Made by a program: the position numbers and the translations under genes. The notes below the pieces were generated by a model. It had not been told where the DNA came from and ran no database searches. It worked only from the letters and a program-made list of their open reading frames with translations. From JAUWMI01 sp964454265 (lineage in GTDB: Bacteria > Sumerlaeota > Sumerlaeia > MWCT01 > JAUWMI01), in NCBI GenBank assembly GCA_964454265.1, contig CAYVXD010000042.1, forward strand, positions 1 through 28,727: 28,727 nt of DNA, given 5' to 3'. Below, piece after piece: positions 9,201-16,307 of the stretch. Numbering within the stretch: position 1 is the stretch's first letter; each line of letters begins with the position of its first letter.

Positions 9201-9909
9201 CCAGCCAGCGCGGGAGAAGCACGACCGGCCGCACCAATCCCACTAGCGCAGGAGATTCCAGAGCGTCGGTGAAACGCAGACCAGGTACGTATTTCAGCTT
9301 CATCTCCTTTGCCAATGCGTGAAAACGAGCCATTAGCTCATCAGGAGGCGCAGACGCCGAAGCACGAAGCTTGCGAATTCGGATTCGGTCATGAATTGTC
9401 AGGCCTACAAATCCGATCACTCCAGCGAGCCATAGCCCCATAAGGAGACTGCCAATCGGCAGAGATTGATGTGTCCTGCTAGTGGCAGCAACCTGCAATG
9501 GGGAGCGGTCATTTCTGGCAGATGCTTCTTCTGAGGAGGCTGGAATTATGGCCCCGGCGGGGAGTGCGGCAAGACGCTCGCGGTCCGCCTCGAGCTGCCG
9601 GGCAACAAGGGCGTCCAGCTCGGCACTACCGGTCGCAACATCGCTTGAGACTGCTTCGGCCACTGCGGGCTGTTGAAAATGAATCAGAGGCATCGGAGTC
9701 CCGATTGCCAAACCAAGGATAGGTTTGGCCAGCACCAGCAACCATAACAACGCCCTGAGGCGCGGTGCCCGCACTCGCAGCAGGCGGATGAGCAGCGCAA
9801 CGCCACCAGCAAGCAAAGCCAGCTCGATGCTCACCAATGTAAGGCGCGCAACCAAGGGGTTTTCCGCCGCAATCCGAGCGACATTCTGAAGAAGTGTCCA
9901 GGTAATCAT
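6241..9909 (-). CDS. M56-family (BlaR1-like) membrane metalloprotease with four pseudopilin-head-like modules
   Basis: 1,222 residues, about twice the length of BlaR1/MecR1. Hydrophobic segments lie at ~22-42, 52-72, 152-172 and 358-379. The gluzincin motif HELMH (251-255) and the downstream EEAMELACDRALL (288-300) supply the zinc ligands and catalytic Glu expected in M56. After the last membrane segment comes a ~840-residue, presumably extracytoplasmic part with no recognisable penicillin-binding domain. It has four modules ending in YS(V/Y)GPD: at ~422-516, ~580-690, ~703-795 and ~1128-1222. Modules 1 and 2 contain TTPIAYL; modules 2 and 4 end YDPTNGTxSxGDI. A helical, TPR-like stretch fills ~800-1110. 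The ATG overlaps the blaI stop (ATGA) and has GGAGG upstream, so translation is coupled. In BlaR1 systems the protease inactivates BlaI after sensing; here the ligand is unknown. Confidence 0.88.
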   Translation of the reverse strand: MITWTLLQNVARIAAENPLVARLTLVSIELALLAGGVALLIRLLRVRAPRLRALLWLLVLAKPILGLAIGTPMPLIHFQQPAVAEAVSSDVATGSAELDALVARQLEADRERLAALPAGAIIPASSEEASARNDRSPLQVAATSRTHQSLPIGSLLMGLWLAGVIGFVGLTIHDRIRIRKLRASASAPPDELMARFHALAKEMKLKYVPGLRFTDALESPALVGLVRPVVLLPRWLAEESDSRRLDWLLRHELMHWKLKDPVALVVRRMAEILFYFHPAVWCAGRKWEEAMELACDRALLKTEPDAHSYAQNLYEVLTHLKEVKTMKCSNGLFATRTQIGKRIAALLSNPFRSPARLSVFSVTGLVVVALFSLAIGLGIKEASQAQGLNPFAAAEPEESEKAALAGVLPKTPDNPLGVSGEVQARFVKTMQTFTLVSMGVAAYHADHNQVPAQPYNLTTPIAYLTKIPNDPFSSAPMHIVYDPKEPWAVTVYSVGPDGDSDEGKSLDPYDPFLDGDIPLYVSAAGNILPPDKGMDRIYEAYTSEDAIEKVKEMPEAGPKVRQLLEQTLIPEAKVRSRVSRAKADLRTVHVAMESYHIDHETYPDVMRSLTTPIAYLSTYFLDQFAEAMPPATEEAPAQPTPDPGPAYIKKVITPDYTAIHLYSVGPDGIDQRGELVYDPTNGTISPGDIVRTLKLGWYYRLENRALKKKVHEQLDQLNLLKSAVEAWYLEHRALPDSLEKLMAPVAYIKSVPEDVFVPGGPISYYLNKEKGLATIYSYGPDGDDDAGEKDLRGRFGMNEIPDADIALQISLSELGKRFPQEVTADIVEDDPMLKALLELKERDGRDNALIHYQLAGKLMPGVPRGDQIELIKQVLEQGWSEEANVLLPYIATFRPMFEEIRKGVALDYAMGIGWEKGPATPIPNFLAAQISAKILCVEGRYFESQGEYQKALDNYMTALTMGRDYSAPEGTLISHLISIAIESITLKQLHHLVASGNLHRTTLDYVLARLRLIEETQGTSADAFRSEANCWGWYMEQIREKPEEARKTIEDQPYFKGLSQEEMSALADRLEAEHNQLWDFEIQFIETPYWERDPEAHKQKREKMIASFHAMLQGPFRNFHEADVRALVTTSKLRETQLATALAAYKIDKKRYPIRLSALVPDYLKVLPMDPFNGEEYHYKPARDGSTYMLYSVGPDRKDEATVVVYDPTNGTLSGGDIFFKK

Positions 9910-10325
9910 TTCTTCTTTCCTCCTTTGCTGCTGCCAGACTGCAGCAATTTTCTAATTTCTGCTAGTTCCGCTGCGTCCACCTTTTCCTCTTCAATTAGGT
10001 GGGCCATCAGGCGGCGGGCCGAGCCACCAAAGAAATCGCGCATCAGACCCTTGAGCCACCGACCAGCTACCTGCTCGCGCCTGACGCATGGTGCAAAGCG
10101 AAGTGCTCGCTCCACAGTAGGGATTGGCTCTATGTAGCGTTTCTTTCGCAAGTTAGCAAGCACAGTATGGATGGTAGTGTCGGCCAGGGGACGCTTTTCC
10201 TGAAGCGCCTGGCCAACCTCAGCAGCAGTGGCGTTCCCCCGTTCCCACACGATCTGCATAATAGTCAGTTCCAGCGGGGTTAATTCCGGGGATTCACCTG
10301 TGGGGTTTTTGGGTTTTCGAGCCAT
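9906..10325 (-). CDS. blaI: BlaI/MecI/CopY-family transcriptional repressor
   Basis: 139 residues, slightly longer than typical BlaI (~126) because of a Lys/Gly/Ser-rich tail. The winged-helix part (~14-80) reads LTPLELTIMQIVWERGNAT, then TTIHTVLANLRKKRYIE, the classic BlaI recognition-helix region. The C-terminal dimerisation part contains FFGGSARRLMAHLIEE and LAEIRKLLQ, standard for the family. GGAGG stands six bases before ATG at 10325. The stop overlaps the start of the M56 protease gene by four bases, the usual repressor-protease pair. It probably represses its own promoter and possibly others, with release by proteolysis. Beta-lactam resistance is not implied: no beta-lactamase or penicillin-binding gene is visible in the window. 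Confidence 0.92.
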   Translation of the reverse strand: MARKPKNPTGESPELTPLELTIMQIVWERGNATAAEVGQALQEKRPLADTTIHTVLANLRKKRYIEPIPTVERALRFAPCVRREQVAGRWLKGLMRDFFGGSARRLMAHLIEEEKVDAAELAEIRKLLQSGSSKGGKKK

Positions 10326-10352
10326 ATGAAACCTCCGTATTTTATTTAATTG

Positions 10353-10368
10353 CTCTATTTAAATAGAG
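10353..10368. promoter_or_regulatory. Perfect 16-bp palindrome upstream of blaI, candidate operator
   Basis: CTCTATTTAAATAGAG is a perfect palindrome 28 bases before the blaI start. On the minus strand a weak promoter fits just upstream: TTGACT (10396-10391), 16 bases, TAGAAA. The palindrome would then cover the transcription start, a typical position for autorepression. It differs from the TACA/TGTA-type boxes known for BlaI/MecI, so the assignment is by position only. I did not find a second copy before the lipoprotein or giant-protein genes. Confidence 0.5.
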
Positions 10369-10502
10369 TTTCTACTCCTATAGACGTGCAAGTCAAGAAA
10401 AAGTTGACACGAGGACAAAAAAAATTTTGCCCCGCCTGTTCAAGATTCACAGTTCTTCGCGAAATCTACCTCAGAATGCTGATAATAGAATACTTAGAGC
10501 AA

Positions 10503-10538
10503 GTAGGGGCTCATCCGCCGCGGCGGATGGGCCCCTGC
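10503..10538. repeat. GC-rich intergenic palindrome, copy 2
   Basis: Near-perfect hairpin GGGGCTCATCCGCCG / CGGCGGATGGGCCCC (10506-10535; one mismatch) flanked by GTA and TGC. It lies between the last lipoprotein gene and blaI. It has no T-run on either side, so it is not a classical terminator, although it could still impede read-through. Confidence 0.75.
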
Positions 10539-10598
10539 AGCTTCTGAAATGTTGAAAGAAGAATATTCAAATAGCAGCAATTTGGAAGTAATGGTGTA

Positions 10599-12473
10599 CT
10601 AACGCGGAATGGCAATAAACAGGTCGCCGGCGCTAATGGTGCCATTGGTTGGATCGTAGTGGACTTCGGGTACATAGCGATCGCCAGGCTGAATAGCTTG
10701 CTGCTCGTTCGTATCAGGGCCGTAGCTATAGACATATACAGGTATTGTATTGCTAATACCAAGGGGCCGGCCGCGCGTGTCAGCAAAGGGATCAGCAGGC
10801 AGACCGTTAGGGAACTGCCTGCGCAGCTCGTCTGCAGATGCAGCCCTTACTCCATCACGCGGAAAGGGGTACTCGCGCTGCCGTGGAACTTCTACAATAA
10901 TGTCGCCGCCGCTCGTTGTACCATTTGTTGGATCATATAAGACAGTAGCCCGATCGTCCTGATTATCAGGGCCAATGCTATAGCACGTGAACAGGCTCGG
11001 GTCGGAGAAAAATCTTAGCGGCGCGGTAGTAAATGGATCCTGAGGCGGCCCATCGGGCAGTAAGGGCGCGAATTCCTCTGCATTCTGCGGAAATGCCTGC
11101 TGAGTAACAAAGCGATACTTCGCAGCAGTCGCCATGCGCAAGAGCTGAAACTCAGCATCTGCGCGCCGGTATCGTGCGAAAACATCCTCTAAAGCATTCT
11201 CAGGCACCAGAATCAGTAATTCTGCGACTTCTTCTTTCTGCACGTCGGTCTCCTGCGATCTGCTATGAAAACCCTCAAGGATTTTCCACAAGTTGTGAAA
11301 TTCATCCGGTCTCTCGCAGCAATTTAGCGCATAGACTTTCAACCCCATGCCGGCAATTGATCGATACATATCGCCCATTAGCCAGTCGACCATAATGGGA
11401 TCTGGCTCGCTTATCAGTTGTGCGAAGTGATAACAAGCGGCGAGAATCTTAAGCGCCTCTTCTCGTTGCCCGTTAAGCATTAGAAACAGCCCTTCCACCT
11501 GAAAGACCTGGAGTGAAATAAGAAAATTAAGAAAGCGGGGAGGACCTGGAGCAATCAAACTGTCCATCGGGCCGGCATATTCTTCGTAGTGCAAAATGTC
11601 AGGGAACTTTTTCAGACGGCTGGCAAGGTCATAATCGGGTCCAAGCACTTCTGTTGCAAAGTGACAAGCATTCCGCCCAGCATCAGTGAGTTGCTTTGCG
11701 TATAAAGCGTGCTCAGCCATTCGGAACGCCTCGCGCAAGAAGGGGTCTTTAGCTGTTTCGTACCCCTGCCTCCACGCTTTGAGTCTTCTTTCCAGTATCT
11801 CATAGTCGCCTTTTCTGAGCAACGCATCGAGGTAAAGCGTGCCAACATACAGGTCATCGGGATGGGAGGCAAGCAGTCCTGAGGCAAGCTCGAAGAAACG
11901 GGCAGCTAGTTCCTCTGGGGCAACATCCTCATGAAGATATTCATACATAGAAGGGAAATAATACTCAACCACACGTCTATCATCAACGCGATGTAAGAAA
12001 GACGGATTAGGTAGTTTTAACGGAGAGATTTCATCTTTAGAAGGTCTTTCTTTATTGAGTTCGAACCACCAGTGTCGGATAAGATCCCAATCGCCCGGCA
12101 TGGTGTTCGAGGGCACCAATTCATAATAAATGCCCGAATCCTCTTTAATCAGACGGGGAAGAGGTAATCGTATGAAGGGCAGAATCTTTCGCTCGTGCCA
12201 TTCCTCCGGTATTAACCGTTTTTCCTCAAACCAGATCATGAGATTTTGGCCATCGAAAAGGACTCGGCTCTCGCGCCCAGGAAAACGGTTAAGTGTCCCT
12301 TTTACTATGAGATTGTCAGAGGTATCTCTCACGATCTCAGCGTAAGCCCGGCCTCCAGTTGTCAGATAAATACCGACTGGGTCGATTTTCTGCTTTGCGC
12401 AGCCTGCAAAGAGAAGTACAACCAAGATCCAGCAGAGCAGAAATCCAAAAGCGTATGGTTTTAAACGTATCAT
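10599..12473 (-). CDS. Lipoprotein 1 of the array, two C-terminal pseudopilin-head-like modules
   Basis: 624 residues from ATG at 12473. The frame stays open upstream to 12722, but those 83 codons overlap the preceding gene's 3' end, while the chosen start gives a clean lipoprotein signal with lipobox LFAGC (Cys25), so the longer start is rejected. After Cys comes AKQ, without Asp at +2. A beta-rich segment (DPVGIYLTTGG, ~31-130) is followed by a helical TPR-like part (LASGLLASHPDD, ALLRKGDYEILERRL) to ~430. Two modules follow: one with FPQNAEEFAPLLPDGPPQDPF, CYSIGPD and YDPTNGTTSGGDI; one with FPNGLPADPF, YVYSYGPD and YDPTNGTISAGDLFIAIPR at the C-terminus. Same layout as its two upstream paralogs; most divergent of the three at the N-terminus. 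Function unknown; possibly a partner or substrate of the M56 sensor (inference). Confidence 0.85.
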   Translation of the reverse strand: MIRLKPYAFGFLLCWILVVLLFAGCAKQKIDPVGIYLTTGGRAYAEIVRDTSDNLIVKGTLNRFPGRESRVLFDGQNLMIWFEEKRLIPEEWHERKILPFIRLPLPRLIKEDSGIYYELVPSNTMPGDWDLIRHWWFELNKERPSKDEISPLKLPNPSFLHRVDDRRVVEYYFPSMYEYLHEDVAPEELAARFFELASGLLASHPDDLYVGTLYLDALLRKGDYEILERRLKAWRQGYETAKDPFLREAFRMAEHALYAKQLTDAGRNACHFATEVLGPDYDLASRLKKFPDILHYEEYAGPMDSLIAPGPPRFLNFLISLQVFQVEGLFLMLNGQREEALKILAACYHFAQLISEPDPIMVDWLMGDMYRSIAGMGLKVYALNCCERPDEFHNLWKILEGFHSRSQETDVQKEEVAELLILVPENALEDVFARYRRADAEFQLLRMATAAKYRFVTQQAFPQNAEEFAPLLPDGPPQDPFTTAPLRFFSDPSLFTCYSIGPDNQDDRATVLYDPTNGTTSGGDIIVEVPRQREYPFPRDGVRAASADELRRQFPNGLPADPFADTRGRPLGISNTIPVYVYSYGPDTNEQQAIQPGDRYVPEVHYDPTNGTISAGDLFIAIPR

Positions 12474-12513
12474 CTGGTAACCTAATCTCCCAGAAGGCGG
12501 TATTATGTGCCGT
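12474..12513 (-). promoter_or_regulatory. Conserved 40-bp spacer between lipoproteins 2 and 1
   Basis: It resembles the 41-bp spacer at 14413-14453: an imperfect hairpin (AGAAGGC at 12492-12498 against GCCGTCT at 12509-12515), then GGGAGATTAGG as ribosome-binding region on the minus strand. The shared spacer shows that the duplicated unit was gene plus spacer and argues for one transcript. Confidence 0.5.
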
Positions 12514-14412
12514 CTAGCGTGGAATGGCGATGAACAGGTCGCCGGGGCTAATGGTGCCGTTCGTTGGATCGTAGAGGACTTCGGGGACATAACGGTCGCC
12601 AACCTGCTGGGCCTGCCATTCATCCGTATCAGGGCCGTAACTATACACGTAGACGGGTGTGGTATTGGTGATGCCAAGCGGTTTGCCTTTCGTGTCAGCA
12701 AAGATGTCGGCAGGTAAACCATTGGGGAACTGCCTGCGCAGCTCGTCCGCCGTTGCAGCCCTTACCCCATCGCGCGGAAAGGGATACTCGCGCTCGCGTG
12801 GAATTCCCAGGATAATATCCCCGCAACTTTCTGTACCGTTCGTTGGGTCATAGGAGACAGCGGCTCGATCATCCTGTTCATCCGGGCCAACGCTGTAACA
12901 GGTAAATGAATCCGGGCCGGCAATGAACTTCAGCGGCTCCGAACTGAATAGATCTGTAGGCGGCCCTTCAGGCAACAAAGGCGCAAATTGCTCTGCATTC
13001 TGCGGAAATGCCTGCTGAGTAACAAAGCGATACTTCGCAGCCGTGGCCATGCGCACGAGCTGAAATTTGGCATCTGCACTGCGATGACGCACCAGCGCGT
13101 CTTTAATATTCGGGAGCATTGTCTCTGGGAAATATGAGACAATGGGGCCAAAAAGAGATTGTATTTCCTTGGCGTCTGGCTCTCGCGACCCGCGGTTGAG
13201 TTGCTCAAGTGTCTTCCAGAGATCCTGAAAATCGTCAGGTGTCTCACAGCAATTCAGTGCGTAAATATCCAAACCTCCAGTGGAGATGGCACGCACTGCA
13301 ATGCCAATCAGACGGCCAATCACTGTGTCACTCTGGTTCAAGAGCTGCCCGACGTAATAACTGGCAGTCAGAATCTTCAGCGCCTCTTCTCGTTTTCCTT
13401 GAAGCATCAGAAACACCGAGCCGACTCGAAAGACCTTTACTGAAATCTGAAATTCGAGAAAGTTATAAATGACAAGATGAAGCAGACTTCGCCTGGGCGC
13501 AACGTATTCTTCGTAATCAAAGACCTTTGGAAACAGCTCGAAGCGGGTACCAAGGTCTGTTTCACGGCCGAGTACTTTTACGATAAAATCATACGCATTG
13601 CGGCCAGCAGCACTGAGTTGCATTGCCCTTAGAGCACTACCAGCCTCCTGGAAGACTTTGCGCAGATGGGGATCATCCGTCGTGGTATACGCTTCCTTCC
13701 AGGCTGTAAGTCGCGATTCCAACGTCTTGTGTTCGCCTTTTCTCACCAACGCATCGAGGTACAGCGTGCGCACGTGTAGGTCGTCAGGATGAGCCTCTAG
13801 CAGCGCCGAGGCAAGCTTGTACAGCTCATCAACGTCTAACCCAGGCGCAAGAGTTGGCGTAGGTATAAATGATACAGCGTATCCCACCACACGGGTGAAA
13901 TACTCAACCACGCGCCTGTCATCAAGCCGATGCAGGAAAGACGGAATCGGTTGCTTGAGTGCGGGAACTTCTTCTTCGCGGAGATCCGTGCTGCTCCACA
14001 AGGGAACGTATCGCACGAGATCCCAATCGCCGCTTTTCGTGCTAGAAGGCAGCAATTCATAGCCGTCGCCCCGCTGCCATTCGCCTTCCGTTCGCCATGT
14101 TGTCTCATACCAGAGTGCGAGTTTTTGCTCCTTATAAGAGACTTGCCACCTCAACTCAGGCTCAGCTGCAAGAGATGTCCCTTTTATTATAAGATTGTTC
14201 GAGGCATCTCTCGCGATTTCAACGTAGGCCTGGCCTCCCATTGCCAGATAAATGCCTGCGGGATCGGCACGGGAGGCTTGACGTGTGTCTTCCAGGGTGG
14301 CTGGCGCTTCCTTGCTTCTGTCGGTTTCCTGCTTCGCGCAGCCTACAAATAAAAGTACAGCCAAGATCCCGCAGATCAGAAATTCCAAAGCTCGTAATTT
14401 CTTTATAAGCAT
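12514..14412 (-). CDS. Lipoprotein 2 of the array, two C-terminal pseudopilin-head-like modules
   Basis: 632 residues from ATG at 14412. A GTG three codons upstream (14421) is an alternative, but MLIKKLRALEF aligns with the start of paralog 3 and has AGGTGA at a suitable distance. Lipobox LFVGC (Cys25). After AKQE there is an insertion of about 20 residues (TDRSKEAPATLEDTRQ) not seen in the other two, then DPAGIYLAMGG. The helical middle part contains LLEAHPDDLHVRTLYLDAL and MLQGKREEALKILTASY. The C-terminal modules carry FPQNAEQFAPLLPEGPP, CYSVGPD, YDPTNGTESCGDI and then FPNGLPADIF, YVYSYGPD, YDPTNGTISPGDLFIAIPR. It is closest to paralog 3 in the signal region. Probably anchored in the outer membrane or on the periplasmic face; function unknown. 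Confidence 0.85.
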   Translation of the reverse strand: MLIKKLRALEFLICGILAVLLFVGCAKQETDRSKEAPATLEDTRQASRADPAGIYLAMGGQAYVEIARDASNNLIIKGTSLAAEPELRWQVSYKEQKLALWYETTWRTEGEWQRGDGYELLPSSTKSGDWDLVRYVPLWSSTDLREEEVPALKQPIPSFLHRLDDRRVVEYFTRVVGYAVSFIPTPTLAPGLDVDELYKLASALLEAHPDDLHVRTLYLDALVRKGEHKTLESRLTAWKEAYTTTDDPHLRKVFQEAGSALRAMQLSAAGRNAYDFIVKVLGRETDLGTRFELFPKVFDYEEYVAPRRSLLHLVIYNFLEFQISVKVFRVGSVFLMLQGKREEALKILTASYYVGQLLNQSDTVIGRLIGIAVRAISTGGLDIYALNCCETPDDFQDLWKTLEQLNRGSREPDAKEIQSLFGPIVSYFPETMLPNIKDALVRHRSADAKFQLVRMATAAKYRFVTQQAFPQNAEQFAPLLPEGPPTDLFSSEPLKFIAGPDSFTCYSVGPDEQDDRAAVSYDPTNGTESCGDIILGIPREREYPFPRDGVRAATADELRRQFPNGLPADIFADTKGKPLGITNTTPVYVYSYGPDTDEWQAQQVGDRYVPEVLYDPTNGTISPGDLFIAIPR

Positions 14413-14453
14413 CTTGCTCACCTACTCTCCCAGAAGGCGAGACGTTGTGCCTT
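14413..14453 (-). promoter_or_regulatory. Conserved 41-bp spacer between lipoproteins 3 and 2
   Basis: It contains most of a perfect 7-bp inverted repeat, AGAAGGC (14432-14438) and GCCTTCT (14449-14455), the latter reaching into the stop codon of lipoprotein 3. GGGAGAGTAGGTGA follows on the minus strand as ribosome-binding region. It is homologous to the spacer at 12474-12513. Confidence 0.5.
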
Positions 14454-16307
14454 CTAGCGCGGAATGGCGATAAACAGGTCGCCGGGGCTAATGGTGCCGT
14501 TGGTAGGATCGTAAAGGACTTCTGGGACATAACGATCGCCAGATTCCCGGGCCCAGTCTTCGTTCGTATCAGGGCCGTAGCTATAGACATAGACGGGTAT
14601 TGTATTGGTAATACCAAGCGGTCGGCCACGCGTATCAGCAAACGGGTCGCGAGGCATGCCGTTGGGGAACTGCCTGCGCAGCTCGTCCGCCGTTGCAGCC
14701 CTTACCCCATCGCGCGCAAAGGGATACTTGCGCTCGTGGGGAATCTCCACAATAATATCGCCGGGGCTCGCTATGCCGTTCGTTGGATCGTAGGAGATAG
14801 CTGCTCGGTTGTCCTGCTCATCAGGGCCGATGCTATAGCACGTGAACAAGTTCGGATCGGAGAAAAATTTTAGCGGCGCGGTAGTAAATGGATCCTGAGG
14901 CGGCCCATCGGGCAGTAAGGGCGCGAATTCCTCTGCATTCTGAGGAAATGCCTGCTGAGTAACAAACCGATACTTCGCGGCAGTCGCCATGCGTAGAAGC
15001 TGAAAATTTGCATCGGTGCGGCGATGGCGTATTTCAGAGTCCTTTATAGCTTTCCCCGATGGAAAGGGCACTAATTTAGCTAAGTCTGGAGGTTGCGATT
15101 CGCAGTCAAGTTCTTCAAGAATTTCCCACAGGAGTTGGAATTCATCAGAGGTCTCGCAGCAATTCAGTGCATAGATTTCCAAACCCTTACAGGCAATGAG
15201 GCGAAGTGCCCCGCCAATCAGACAGCCGATAATCGTGTTGCTCTGGTTCAAGAGCTGCCCGAAGTGGTAACTGGCAGCCAGAAGCTTCAGCGCTTCCTCT
15301 CTTTTCCCCTGGAGCATCATAAAGATCGCTTCGACACGGAACACCTTTATTGCGATCTGAAGTTGGAGGAAGTTTGCAATGGGAGTGAGAACCAGGCTGC
15401 TCTGTGGACGGGCGTATTCTTCATAATCAAAAATGTCTGGAAACAGTTCAAGGCGCGTGGCAAGATCTGTTTCAGGGCCGAGAACTTTTGTAATAAAATC
15501 ATCGGCATTGCGGCCAGCAGCGCTGAGTTGCATTGCCTTTAGATTATTCTCTGCCCCCCGGAAGACCTTGGACAAGATCCGGTCATCTTTCGTTGTATAT
15601 GCTTTCTTCCAGTCTGTAAGCCGCGAGTCCAACGTCTCATGATCGCCTTTTCTAATCAACGCATCCAAATAGAGCGTACGCACATGCAGGTCGTCAGGGT
15701 GCGACCCCAGCAAGCCTGAGGCAAGATCGAACAGCTGGTCAACGTCCGGCTCAGGGCCAAGAGCTGGCCCAGGCCCAACTACTTCCACATAATCACCCAC
15801 CAAGTTGAAGTACTCAACCACGCGCCCGTCATCAACGCGATGTAAATAGGATGGAATGGGATTTTCGAGTGGAGAGATTTCGTCCTCAGCAGGGATGTCT
15901 TTGGATGCGCCGCTCCAGTCATATTGTCCTACGAGATCCCAATCTCCCGGCGTCGTGCTCGAGGGCAGAAGCTCATAATAGTTACGCGATTCCCCTGGCC
16001 CAAATTCATACTGGCCGAGCGATTGCATAATCCGTTTGTGCTTAAACACCAGCATGAGCTTCTGCCTCTTGAAAGAGACCTGCCACGTAGACTCATAATC
16101 AGGGAGATCAGGGAGAAAAGAAAAAAGGGAGGTTCCTTGTACCACGAGATTGCCCGAGCCATCTCTCCTGATTTCAATATAATTCTGTCCACCTATTGCC
16201 AGATAAATTCCGGCAGGATCGAGCTTCTGCTTTGCACAGCCCATAAATAAAAGCACAGCCAAAATTCCGCAGATCAGAAATTCTAAAGCTCTTAGTTTCT
16301 TTACCAT
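14454..16307 (-). CDS. Lipoprotein 3 of the array (first gene), two C-terminal pseudopilin-head-like modules
   Basis: 617 residues; start ATG at 16307 with GAGGTGAAGGG upstream. Signal MVKKLRALEF with lipobox LFMGC (Cys24). A beta-rich part (DPAGIYLAIGG, YIEIRRDGSGNLVVQG; ~30-130) is followed by helices with TPR-like character (~185-400: LFDLASGLLGSHPDD, LIRKGDHETLDSRL, MLQGKREEALKLLAASY). The first C-terminal module (~436-525) has FPQNAEEFAPLLPDGPPQDPF, CYSIGPD and a slightly altered YDPTNGIASPGDI. The second (~530-617) ends YVYSYGPD ... YDPTNGTISPGDLFIAIPR. DNA of the first module (14878-14993) is almost identical to that of lipoprotein 1 (11023-11138), although the N-terminal halves differ clearly. 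It is the first gene of the co-directional block that leads to blaI and the M56 protease. Function unknown. Confidence 0.85.
   Translation of the reverse strand: MVKKLRALEFLICGILAVLLFMGCAKQKLDPAGIYLAIGGQNYIEIRRDGSGNLVVQGTSLFSFLPDLPDYESTWQVSFKRQKLMLVFKHKRIMQSLGQYEFGPGESRNYYELLPSSTTPGDWDLVGQYDWSGASKDIPAEDEISPLENPIPSYLHRVDDGRVVEYFNLVGDYVEVVGPGPALGPEPDVDQLFDLASGLLGSHPDDLHVRTLYLDALIRKGDHETLDSRLTDWKKAYTTKDDRILSKVFRGAENNLKAMQLSAAGRNADDFITKVLGPETDLATRLELFPDIFDYEEYARPQSSLVLTPIANFLQLQIAIKVFRVEAIFMMLQGKREEALKLLAASYHFGQLLNQSNTIIGCLIGGALRLIACKGLEIYALNCCETSDEFQLLWEILEELDCESQPPDLAKLVPFPSGKAIKDSEIRHRRTDANFQLLRMATAAKYRFVTQQAFPQNAEEFAPLLPDGPPQDPFTTAPLKFFSDPNLFTCYSIGPDEQDNRAAISYDPTNGIASPGDIIVEIPHERKYPFARDGVRAATADELRRQFPNGMPRDPFADTRGRPLGITNTIPVYVYSYGPDTNEDWARESGDRYVPEVLYDPTNGTISPGDLFIAIPR

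Noticed and set aside
9906..10325. Beta-lactam resistance regulon
   Set aside because: BlaI and an M56 protease are present, but there is no beta-lactamase, no penicillin-binding sensor domain and no TACA/TGTA operator. This family pair is used for many other signals.
12474..12722. Longer start for lipoprotein 1, adding 83 residues
   Set aside because: The extension overlaps the 3' end of lipoprotein 2 in another frame, and it would bury the lipoprotein signal sequence that starts at 12473.
14219..14641. Alternative minus-strand frame with MSIATALIR and LAPATC, also seen at 10511-10786 and in the extension at 12474-12722
   Set aside because: It recurs only because the 3' ends of the three paralogs are alike; the main frame carries the conserved motifs. 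A conserved overlapping gene cannot be fully excluded, but nothing supports one.
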